NCBI GenBank assembly: GCA_937872925.1
Contig: CALMUT010000259.1
Location: 1-64,000, forward strand
Source of the DNA: an uncultured Myxococcales bacterium
GTDB taxonomy: Bacteria; Myxococcota_A; Polyangia; Polyangiales; Polyangiaceae
Reading direction: 5' to 3'
Length of the DNA stretch: 64,000 bases
The translations under genes and the position numbers were made by a program. A model generated the notes under the pieces. It ran no database searches and was not told the origin of the DNA. It saw only the letters and a list, made by a program, of their open reading frames with translations. Positions 27,387-33,430 of the stretch are shown in pieces (within the stretch, counting starts at the first letter, position 1; the number at the start of each line of letters is the position of its first letter).

Positions 27387-29148
27387 GAGGCAACTCCAAC
27401 AGAGGAGTGGACATGACGCGCTCCACGAGTCCGAATTGCTTCTTCGGCGCGTTTCGCGGTGCTTCGAGCAACGCCTTCAGCACACGCGGCACTTGATACG
27501 GATCGTCGAACTGTTCGATGGATACTTCACTGAACGGAATGTTCAGCGCAGTCGCGGCTTCCCGCACTGTGTTTCCACGCAGTACGGATACGTTGAGTAA
27601 CAGCGCCATGGCACTCGGATCGTAGCCAGCTCGACGGAACCCTTCGGCAAAATTGCTGCCGCTCTCTCCCGCTTCATCGCCGACAACGATGACGACTAGC
27701 TTCGCATCCAAAGAAATCTCAACACCAGCACGTCGCAGCGCATGCACGCCGGACGAATGCAGCGTTCCACCTTCAGCGCGGATGCCGCTGAGCATGTGCT
27801 GGATCGCCGCGCGGCTTGGAGCCTTGGGGCGGAGCACCGTGCCCATGGTGTCAAAGCTGGCGATGTGCACCTTGTCCGCTGGGAAGCCGGCCAAGATGCG
27901 GGACAGCGCTTCTTTGGATTGTTCGATGGCGCCCTGCATGCTTCCGGATTTGTCGATCAGGAACATGACGTGCACGTCCACCTCTCGAGTCGCTTCGGTG
28001 ACTGCTTTTTGAGCAGCGACATCGGCGGCCTCTTCGAGCTTTTCGCGCACGCCCTGGTCGCGCACGTTCTTGGCGATGTTGAGGGCGCGTTGATCCGTGG
28101 ATGCGGCGATTGCGGTCTCCCAACGTTCGCGGACTTCCGGCGCTGCAAGCAGCCCCAGTTCTTCGAGAGTCGGCGTCATGATGCGCAGATCGCGATCCGA
28201 GAGCGTGGGCAGCACGGCCACCATGATGGCAGGCGTGAGGCCCATGTCTTTCGGCAATCGGCCCACCACGTCTTTGAACTTCAGACGCTGGGACTCGATG
28301 GCCTCGCAGATTTCCACTTCGCTCAAACCGTCGAACCGTTCGCGCTTCTGCAAGTTGAGGCCTTCCAGCCCCACGCTGCGGTGACCCGCAGCGGCTTGTT
28401 TCTGCTTCCAGCCCAAGATCTCGAAGAACCCCTGACTGCTCGGCTTGTAGCCAGCTTTGCGCGCGATCTTCTTGATGGTTTCCTTGTAGCCGGCGCTCAC
28501 GAGACCTTCCAACATCGGTTGGTTTTCTTCGCGCACCCGCAGCCACTTTTGCGCCGCGGCTTTCCAACGGCCCAGGGGCGGCTTTTTTGCGGCGGGATCG
28601 CCAAACCCCGCCAAGCGGTTGAGCTCGACGATTTCCGGCGTTTCCAAGAGCTGCGCCACACGCAATACGCTTTTGGGCGTCATCATGCGCTGCGACTTTT
28701 TTTCGTAGGTCAGCAGCATGGCTTCGCCAATTCGGCGAAAGTCGTCATCGTAGAAGCCAACGCTGCCGTCGTCGTCGTGTACGGGCTGACCGGAGCGTTG
28801 CTGCACCAGCATCAGCGCCGCAGCGGCGACTTTCAGGTCACGCCAATCCGTCTCTTTCAGCGCGTAGCTGGCGAAGTGCGCCGCAAGCTCCACGTTCAGC
28901 TCGTAGATCTCGAGCAGCTTCGAGTAGAGGGTCGCCGCCGCAGGTACGAACAGACCCGGGCGCACCTGCACTCCTTGAGTGCCCGCCGCGCGAGCGCGAC
29001 CGCGCACACCACGGCGGGGATGCCACACGCCGCCAATGTCAACGCCGGGGCGGTTGTGCCATAGGTGCGCGGACGAAGAGAGCACCAAGTCCAGGAGCTT
29101 CTCCGCGGGACCCATCTGTGATTCCGGAAGGGGCTGTGGGTTCGTCAT
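27373..29148 (-). CDS. Ro60-like protein: TROVE-type helical domain plus vWA domain
   Basis: A 591-residue protein. The start at 29148 has GGAGG upstream; extension to 29301 would read through a structured RNA. Residues about 90-345 are HEAT-like helices with TROVE-style features (SYALKETDWRDLKVAAAALM, LGRWKAAAQKWLRVREENQP, GLTPAIMVAVLPTL followed by a Leu-rich segment). Residues about 390-560 form a vWA domain with a full MIDAS: DKSGSM, the Thr in EGGTLHSSG, and Asp in VVGDEAGES. This is the order found in Ro60/Rsr, which binds Y RNAs and misfolded RNA. Its divergence from Deinococcus Rsr is large, so the TROVE call rests partly on the adjacent Y RNAs. First gene of the Ubl operon. Confidence 0.8.
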   Translation of the reverse strand: MTNPQPLPESQMGPAEKLLDLVLSSSAHLWHNRPGVDIGGVWHPRRGVRGRARAAGTQGVQVRPGLFVPAAATLYSKLLEIYELNVELAAHFASYALKETDWRDLKVAAAALMLVQQRSGQPVHDDDGSVGFYDDDFRRIGEAMLLTYEKKSQRMMTPKSVLRVAQLLETPEIVELNRLAGFGDPAAKKPPLGRWKAAAQKWLRVREENQPMLEGLVSAGYKETIKKIARKAGYKPSSQGFFEILGWKQKQAAAGHRSVGLEGLNLQKRERFDGLSEVEICEAIESQRLKFKDVVGRLPKDMGLTPAIMVAVLPTLSDRDLRIMTPTLEELGLLAAPEVRERWETAIAASTDQRALNIAKNVRDQGVREKLEEAADVAAQKAVTEATREVDVHVMFLIDKSGSMQGAIEQSKEALSRILAGFPADKVHIASFDTMGTVLRPKAPSRAAIQHMLSGIRAEGGTLHSSGVHALRRAGVEISLDAKLVVIVVGDEAGESGSNFAEGFRRAGYDPSAMALLLNVSVLRGNTVREAATALNIPFSEVSIEQFDDPYQVPRVLKALLEAPRNAPKKQFGLVERVMSTPLLELPRGLS

Positions 29149-29219
29149 GGAACGCCTCCAGTGTAAGGGTGAAAGATGCGCGAGCGTCAGGCTTTGTGCG
29201 CGCGCGTGGGGGAGACAAT

Positions 29220-29368
29220 TTTTCCGTGTCCGAGTGAAGAAGCCATTAACTTGTGTGTCAGTTCCATAGACTGATGCCTTTACCGTTTGGCTACAAATCA
29301 TTGCTGATTCGGACGGATTCGAACCGCCATTGTGTGCGTGTAGGGCCTCGTCGGCCGGACACGGAAAA
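29220..29368 (-). ncRNA. Y RNA 1, directly upstream of the Ro60-like gene
   Basis: A 149-nt RNA ending 71 bp before the Ro60-like start codon. Ends pair over 13 bp (TTTTCCGTGTCCG with CGGACACGGAAAA). Then GGCCGACGAGGCC on the 5' side faces GGCTTCTTCACT on the 3' side; GAGGCC/GGCTTC form a second helix, leaving the loop GCCGAC / TTCACT that resembles the Ro site of Y RNAs (GGUCCGA, CUUCACUUGAC). The body is a permuted tRNA: T arm GGCGG-TTCGAAT-CCGTC, acceptor CGAATCA, short cap, acceptor TGATTTG, D arm GCCAAACGGTAAAGGC, anticodon arm TCAGT-CTATGGA-ACTGA (ATG). Confidence 0.85.
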
Positions 29369-29381
29369 GATGTAGACGCGA

Positions 29382-29562
29382 GTCGCCCAGGGGTACTTTG
29401 GCACTCAGCGTGGCCGCGACGGATCGCGGAAGTGAATCCAAGCTGTCGCCCAGGGGTACTTTGGCACTCAGCGTGACCGCGACGGACCGCGGAAGTGAAT
29501 CCAAGCTGTCGCCCAGGGGTACTTTGGCACTCAGCGTGGCCGCGACGGATCGCGGAAACAAG
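29382..29562. repeat. 63-bp tandem repeat, nearly three copies
   Basis: Units start at 29382, 29445 and 29508 (GTCGCCCAGGGGTACTTTGG). Each carries the GGGGTNCTTTGGCACTC element also dispersed in other spacers of the island. It stands between Y RNA 1 and Y RNA 2, in the region where the Y RNA 1 promoter must lie. The remaining text to 29720 holds nothing I recognise. Confidence 0.95.
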
Positions 29563-29720
29563 TTCGGGCCCGAGGCGCGCGGGGGATGAAGGCGCGGCTC
29601 GAGGGCCCAGGCCCCGGGGGTCGTCGGTTGCGGCGAGGCAAGCGACCCGCGGCAGGTAGCAGTTGCCTACCGGTGCCTTGTCTGGTCGTGGTGCGACAAC
29701 AAAACGCAGTCGCAGAGTGT

Positions 29721-29870
29721 TCTTCCGTGCCCGAGTGATGAAGCCATTAACTTTCGTCAGTGTTAAAAACTGATGCCTTACCGTTAGGCTACAAATCGCT
29801 TTGGGTGATTTGAGCGGATTCGAACCGCCACTATTGTGCGTGTAGGGCCTCGTCGGCCGGACACGGAAAA
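29721..29870 (-). ncRNA. Y RNA 2
   Basis: A 150-nt RNA. The closing helix TTTTCCGTGTCCG/CGGGCACGGAAGA keeps pairing through two G-U wobbles relative to copy 1. GAGGCC/GGCTTC and the GGCCGA / ATCACT loop are retained. Permuted tRNA body: T arm GGCGG-TTCGAAT-CCGCT, acceptor CAAATCA then CCCA, cap, acceptor CGATTTG, D arm GCCTAACGGTAAGGC, anticodon arm TCAGT-TTTTAAC-ACTGA, whose anticodon place reads TTA (complement of the UAA stop). CACAATACAAAC directly precedes it, as for copy 3. Confidence 0.83.
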
Positions 29871-30058
29871 GTTTGTATTGTGCGGCGCTCGCGGTGCTCA
29901 GAACGCCAAAGCACCCCAGTGCGGCTTCGTGCGGCCACGCACGCGAGTGCGAGCGAATGCGAGCCCGCGTCGAGCGGTTCCCCGAAGGGGACAGCGAGGC
30001 GCGTTGGGGGTCTGGGGGTTCACCCCCAGGGAGGACTACGGCGGGGGTGCGCGGGCGG
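29871..30058. repeat. Duplicated Y RNA upstream segment (copy 1)
   Basis: About 160-190 bp directly upstream of Y RNA 2 that recurs upstream of Y RNA 3 (30981-31138). It includes GTTTGTATTGTGCGGCGCTC next to the RNA, the dispersed CCAAAGCACCCCAGTGCGG element, and a hairpin CTGGGGGTTCACCCCCAG followed by GGAGGACTACGG. It likely carries the Y RNA promoter (CAATAC as a -10-like hexamer on the minus strand, not certain). Confidence 0.85.
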
Positions 30059-30108
30059 GAATGTGAAGAGCTCCCCGCGGCTCACCCATCGCGGTGAGCC
30101 GCGGGTTC

Positions 30109-30639
30109 TCAAGCGACACCGGTGCGCGGCATCGCCGCGCAGAAGTCGTGCCATTCCGGCGGCGCGTTCTTCACGTCGAAGAGCACCGGCGGCAGCGGCA
30201 GACTCGTCGGGCGCTGCGGACGCTGACGCGGACGCATGCCGACTTCTTCCAGAGTCTTGTTCGCCTTCTTCGCGTTGCAGGCGTAGCAGGCGGTGACGAT
30301 GTTTTCCCAGACCGTGAGACCACCGCGAGAGCGCGGGATCACGTGGTCATAGGTCAGCTGACTCACCGGCAGCTTCAGATGGCAGTACGCGCAGCTGAAA
30401 CCGTCACGCAGGTACACGTTGATGCGCGAGAACCGCACGCCACGTTTGTGTACCTTCACGTTCTTCTTCAGGCGAATCACGGCAGGCAGCGCCATGCTGA
30501 CCGACGGCGAGTGTACTTCTTCGTCGTAGTTCACCACCGCGTCGGCCTTGCCCAAGTAGAGCAGCGTGATCGCGTCCTGCCACGACACGACGCAACGCGG
30601 CGCGTACCATGGCGTCAAAACAAGCGTGCGCGCATTCAT
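30109..30639 (-). CDS. HNH endonuclease
   Basis: A 176-residue HNH nuclease. The ATG at 30639 has a very strong site (AAGGAGGTGACCG). The zinc/HNH core spans residues about 80-130: CAYCHLKL, then LTYDHVIPRSRGG with the catalytic DH, and WENIVTACYACNAKK with the second Cys pair. The N-terminal block NARTLVLTPWYAPRCVVSWQ is shared by a widespread family of short stand-alone HNH proteins. It lies between tRNA-Tyr and Y RNA 2, in the same direction. HNH proteins inside tRNA arrays are common in phages, where they act as homing enzymes; here the family is usually chromosomal, so a housekeeping or conflict role is equally possible. Confidence 0.9.
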   Translation of the reverse strand: MNARTLVLTPWYAPRCVVSWQDAITLLYLGKADAVVNYDEEVHSPSVSMALPAVIRLKKNVKVHKRGVRFSRINVYLRDGFSCAYCHLKLPVSQLTYDHVIPRSRGGLTVWENIVTACYACNAKKANKTLEEVGMRPRQRPQRPTSLPLPPVLFDVKNAPPEWHDFCAAMPRTGVA

Positions 30640-30718
30640 CGGTCACCTCCTTCGGCAGTTTGTTGCGTGCTCCAGTTGAGTTGCGCCGCCCGCGACACCA
30701 TTGCCGCGAAGCAGCCGG

Positions 30719-30798
30719 TGGGATGATCAGGAATCGAACCTGCCTAGCCATTCAGGCGCCCGGTTTACGGCCGGACCTGCGTCCCAGCGCCTCATCCC
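30719..30798 (-). tRNA. tRNA-Tyr(GTA)
   Basis: Acceptor GGGATGA/TCATCCC perfect, anticodon region CCGG-CCGTAAA-CCGG (GTA, C at 33), class-II variable arm GCC-TGAAT-GGC, T arm CAGG-TTCGATT-CCTG, discriminator A then CCG. D loop has GGG. Confidence 0.88.
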
Positions 30799-30872
30799 AA
30801 AATCTTCTCCCCAGCCCACCGCTCCGCGCGGGGGTGCTTTGGCATTCCGAGCTCGCGCTCGAAGAGAAGGAT

Positions 30873-30980
30873 TTTCCCGCGTCCGAGTGAGAAAGCCATT
30901 TCCTTCATCGGTTGGTAACGATTGCTCTCCATGAGCCAAGGTGGACTCGAACCACAAATTGGTCGGCCGGACGCGGGAAA
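30873..30980 (-). ncRNA. Y RNA 3, short form
   Basis: A 108-nt relative. The closing helix is TTTCCCGCGTCCG with CGGACGCGGGAAA: compared with copy 1, GTGTCC/GGACAC has become GCGTCC/GGACGC, a compensatory change. GGCCGACC and TCTCACT preserve the Ro-like loop. The body has a T arm (TGTGG-TTCGAGT-CCACC) and acceptor strand TTGGCTC, then a cap and GAGAGCAA, which pairs imperfectly, followed directly by an anticodon-like hairpin (ATCG-TTACCAAC-CGAT). The D arm is missing. Confidence 0.78.
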
Positions 30981-31138
30981 GTTTGTATTGTGCGGCGCTC
31001 GCGGTGCTCAGAACACCAAAGCACCCCAGTGCGGCTTCGTGCGGCCCACGCACTGCCCCGCGAGCGAATGCGAGCCCGCGCTGAGCGAGCGAAGCGGCGT
31101 TGGGGGTCTGGGGGTTTACCCCCAGGGAGGACTACGGC
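30981..31138. repeat. Duplicated Y RNA upstream segment (copy 2)
   Basis: Near-identical to 29871-30058 for its first 75 bp and again around the hairpin (CTGGGGGTTTACCCCCAG, then GGAGGACTACGGCGG). It stops at the homopolymer tract at 31139. Confidence 0.85.
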
Positions 31139-31176
31139 GGGGGGGGGGGGGGGGGGGGGGGGGGCGCCCCCCCCCC
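31139..31176. repeat. Homopolymer tract: 26 G, CG, 10 C
   Basis: A run of 26 G, then CG, then 10 C. The equivalent place in the other copy of the segment reads CGGGGGTGCGCGGGCGGG, so this tract is not conserved. It may be a sequencing or assembly artefact and breaks the neighbouring reading frame. Confidence 0.9.
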
Positions 31177-31177
31177 T

Positions 31178-31696
31178 GGGGGCGAACCAAAACAACCCGC
31201 TTCGTAGGCCGATGCCTGCCTTCCGGCAGGACAGAGAGAAAGCCGCGCGCCGGCGTTTCCGCCGGGCGCGGTTGACCTTTTGCAGCACGCCATCTTCGTC
31301 CACGGTGAAGCGCCCCCAGCGGCTATTCCTATCTGGGTGATGGTCTTCACCGACGTACTCGATGCTATCGAGCAAATGATCGAAGAGAATGTGCCGACCC
31401 GCGGTCGTGCGGTCGTCGAAACGCCGTCGCAGCAAAGAGTACGACTCGTTCCAGGGAATGCCCGCGCGTGACGAAAGAAAGCGGTACGCCGGTGCCAGGT
31501 TGTCGCGAAAGTATTTCGGGACTGGCTGGCGCTTGGGCAAGACAGTCGCGTCCCAAGTGTCGGGGTCCCGGCAGAGCGCCCGCAGGTGCTCACGCACTCG
31601 GACCCGCTCGACCTGGGAGCTGAAGCGCCTGAACCAAGCATTGTGGAAGTACCGCCCGCCTTCAATCACGGTACGGGCCAGGTTTTTGGTGGACAA
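31178..31696 (-). CDS. Hypothetical basic protein, 3' end uncertain
   Basis: About 173 residues up to the homopolymer tract. The TTG at 31696 is preceded by AAAGGA at a normal distance; the frame extends 30 codons upstream only by reading through tRNA-Asp. The protein is rich in Arg, His and aromatic residues (EGGRYFHNAWFRRF, RDNLAPAYRFLSSRAGIPW, DRTTAGRHILFDHLLDSIEY) with a basic end (NRARRKRRR), which suggests nucleic-acid binding. I do not recognise the family. It sits between tRNA-Asp and Y RNA 3, in the same direction. The natural stop is probably lost in the poly-G region; the open frame that continues to 30905 through it is not credible. Confidence 0.55.
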
Positions 31697-31731
31697 AAGT
31701 GTCCTTTCTAACGGAAGCAGCAGGCTTCCGG

Positions 31732-31803
31732 CGCCCGCGGAGGGAATTGAACCCTCCTCGCCGGATCGACAATCCGGTCGCCTCACCAGATGCGTACGCG
31801 GGC
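31732..31803 (-). tRNA. tRNA-Asp(GTC)
   Basis: Acceptor GCCCGCG/CGCGGGC perfect, D loop with TGGTG, anticodon arm CCGGA-TTGTCGA-TCCGG (GTC), T arm GAGGG-TTCAATT-CCCTC, discriminator G. Canonical; CCG follows. Confidence 0.93.
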
Positions 31804-32010
31804 AAGCGTGGGTGACCGTGGCAGGTCACCCATGACCTGTTCACAGTGAACAGGTCGTAAAAAGAGACTGCGCGCGCTCTTTGCGGGCGCAGCCCCTTCT
31901 CGTCGCATAAGTTGTCAAAGTGCCATGACGCAAAGTGCGCCGAGCCCGGCTGGGCTTGCTCACGCGTCCGAGGACGAGCAAGCGGGTGTCTCGCGATCCG
32001 AAGACCGCAG

Positions 32011-32081
32011 TGGGGCATCAGGGGATCGAACCCTGATCAACCGGTTAAAAGCCGGTAGCTCTACCGTTGAGCTAATGCCCC
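32011..32081 (-). tRNA. tRNA-Lys(TTT)
   Basis: Acceptor GGGGCAT/ATGCCCC perfect, D arm GCTC-AACGGTA-GAGC, anticodon arm ACCGG-CTTTTAA-CCGGT (TTT), T arm CAGGG-TTCGATC-CCCTG, discriminator A. Canonical; CTG follows. First tRNA of the island in the direction of transcription. Confidence 0.94.
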
Positions 32082-32179
32082 CGAGATGAATCGGGGTGTG
32101 TGAATGGATCGAGGGAATCGATATTGGACAAAGCTCTCCTGTTCGACTTCGCTCGAAGTGTGAGCGAAGCGCCAAATGC

Positions 32180-32214
32180 AAAAAGGCCGCCTCTGGTTTT
32201 CACCGAAGCGGCCT
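32180..32214 (-). terminator. Intrinsic terminator of element 1
   Basis: On the minus strand AGGCCGC pairs with GCGGCCT around a 17-nt loop and is followed by TTTTT. It ends the transcript that carries the small open frame at 32249-32401. Confidence 0.8.
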
Positions 32215-32248
32215 CGCGCGCTAAAGCAATGCTCTATGCGTGCGCCGC

Positions 32249-32401
32249 CTAGGTGATCTCCTCTTGTTCGCCGCGGATCTCTATCCGCAGACTACCGACA
32301 CCGGTATTCCATGCGCCGTAAGAGCGCGTGGGACAGGGCTCGGCCTTCTGCGAACGAAGATGTCGCAAGCTGAAGCTTAGGGTTTTGAAAAACGGGTTCA
32401 T
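32249..32401 (-). CDS. Possible 50-aa small protein or small RNA (element 1)
   Basis: Open frame MNPFFKTLSFSLRHLRSQKA... of 50 residues ending EEIT, then TAGGCGGCGCACGC and an intrinsic terminator. A second element at 32605-32824 has the same end signature (stop TAG, GCGGC, ACGC, terminator). Basic N-terminal half, possibly amphipathic. No family recognised and the binding site is weak, so the functional unit could equally be the RNA. Confidence 0.4.
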   Translation of the reverse strand: MNPFFKTLSFSLRHLRSQKAEPCPTRSYGAWNTGVGSLRIEIRGEQEEIT

Positions 32402-32604
32402 GGATTGCTCGAAACTCTGACGTACGGACGACGCTCTTTATTGGATCTTTTTTCGTTCCGATGTGTCGCCGGGGTTGTGGTGCGTTTTTGTCGTTTCTAT
32501 GGGATTTCTGGCCTGTTTTCTCCCTCGGAGCTGGAATCAGATGCGCCGGTTTTCCGAGCACCGGACCGGAGCCGGGAGTGGTTGCGAAACGGAAAAAGCC
32601 GAAA
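32402..32604. other. No gene recognised
   Basis: Short overlapping frames on both strands only. It should contain the promoter of element 1, but I could not define one. Confidence 0.4.
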
Positions 32605-32638
32605 CGAAAAAAGGCCGCTGGGTTTCCCGAGCGGCCTT
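32605..32638 (-). terminator. Intrinsic terminator of element 2
   Basis: On the minus strand AAGGCCGCT pairs with AGCGGCCTT around a 10-nt loop and is followed by a T-run. Similar in sequence to the terminator at 32180-32214. Confidence 0.85.
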
Positions 32639-32675
32639 CGTCTTCGCACCATGTGGGTGCAAAAGCGTATGCCGC

Positions 32676-32783
32676 CTACCCGGGATCACCTCCGAACAGC
32701 AAGCGCTGTTTGGCAGATGCACTCATAGCCTCGGGCCGGATGCCCGCGGTGAGTGTGTTTGGGTAGTTGCAATGCGTGTTCAT
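32676..32783 (-). CDS. Possible 35-aa small protein or small RNA (element 2)
   Basis: Open frame MNTHCNYPNTLTAGIRPEAM... of 35 residues ending GGDPG, starting only a few bases after the predicted transcription start, so nearly leaderless. It ends in TAG inside GGGTAGGCGGCATACGC, matching element 1. GCACTCA near the start pairs with TGAGTGC inside the frame, so a structured ~180-nt RNA is an alternative. GGAGGTGATCC within it is complementary to the 16S 3' tail. Confidence 0.4.
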   Translation of the reverse strand: MNTHCNYPNTLTAGIRPEAMSASAKQRLLFGGDPG

Positions 32784-32795
32784 GCTGAGTGCTTA

Positions 32796-32824
32796 GGGAT
32801 ACGCCGAAGTTAGTGTCCTGTCAA
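32796..32824 (-). promoter_or_regulatory. Sigma70-type promoter for element 2
   Basis: TTGACA (32819-32824), a 17-nt spacer, and TATCCC (32796-32801) on the minus strand. Start predicted near 32789; the transcript would run about 180 nt to the terminator at 32605-32638. Confidence 0.75.
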
Positions 32825-32856
32825 CTTCCTATGTTTCAGATTTTTTCATTTTTCGT

Positions 32857-33279
32857 TCACGCGCGCTGCAGTTCCTTTCCGGGGATCCAACCCGCGGCGA
32901 CGTGGGTCAAGCGCCAGCGCTGCACGTTGAACTGAACGGCGATGAGCCCCTCAAGGCCAACGAGTGGCGCGCTCGCTGGCGTCTTCTTGGCAATGGCCGC
33001 ACGCACTTGCTCGTGCTGTTCGTCGATGACGACCGCGGCTGCACTTGCCTGCCCAAACAGCGCCATGGCGTCTCCGTTTTCGACCATCAACGCGAGCTTG
33101 GGGTTCGCGCGGATGTTGGTCAGCGTGCGACCGGTGTTTTCGATCAGCACTTGGAGCGTGAACAGGTCCTTTTCGACGAAGTAGGCCGTCGCTATCCAGG
33201 GCTCGGCCTCGGAGCTTGCCGTTCCGAGCTTGAGGGTGGCGTTTTCGTTCAGTAGCTTGCGCAGCGCGGTTTCGGTCAT
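32857..33279 (-). CDS. PNPOx-like FMN-binding split-barrel protein
   Basis: A 140-residue protein starting MTETALRK. The order of strands fits a flavin split barrel: TLKLGTASSEAEPWIATAYFV, then TLTNIRANPKLALMV, and a C-terminal WRLTHVAAGWIPG. It resembles small general stress or pyridoxamine-phosphate-oxidase-like proteins; neither cofactor nor substrate can be fixed. It is unrelated in detail to the barrel protein at 18683-19183. It lies just outside the RNA island and 150 bp downstream of the ArsA-type operon, in the same direction, and could be a separate unit. Confidence 0.75.
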   Translation of the reverse strand: MTETALRKLLNENATLKLGTASSEAEPWIATAYFVEKDLFTLQVLIENTGRTLTNIRANPKLALMVENGDAMALFGQASAAAVVIDEQHEQVRAAIAKKTPASAPLVGLEGLIAVQFNVQRWRLTHVAAGWIPGKELQRA

Positions 33280-33430
33280 CGTTTCTTCCTTTGGTTGCGC
33301 AGAGAGCACTGCAAAGCACGTGCCGCTAGCGCAGGATCCCTTGGCAGCGCGCAACGCGTGCCTGCGAAACGCAGGCTTTGCTCACGGAACGCCGCGAGCC
33401 GCACAACGTGCGCGTCTCCCATCGCTGTAC

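Noticed and set aside
27373-29301. Longer version of the Ro60-like protein starting at 29301
   Set aside because: The extra 51 codons read through Y RNA 1. The ATG at 29148 has a good ribosome binding site.
29382-29562. CRISPR array
   Set aside because: The 63-bp units are contiguous and nearly identical throughout, with no unique spacers and no cas genes. The same holds for the 111-bp repeat.
30905-31786. A single 293-codon protein across this region
   Set aside because: It reads through tRNA-Asp, a 26-G tract and Y RNA 3. Only the segment starting at 31696 and ending near the tract looks coding.
20881-32100. Prophage or integrative element
   Set aside because: No integrase, recombinase, structural or conjugation gene and no direct repeats that could be attachment sites were seen, although tRNA arrays and HNH genes do occur in phages.
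32640-32720. Fragment of a 16S rRNA 3' end (GGATCACCTCC)
   Set aside because: Only that one short string matches; neighbouring 16S helix 45 sequence is absent. On the minus strand it is the reverse complement, a Shine-Dalgarno-like string.
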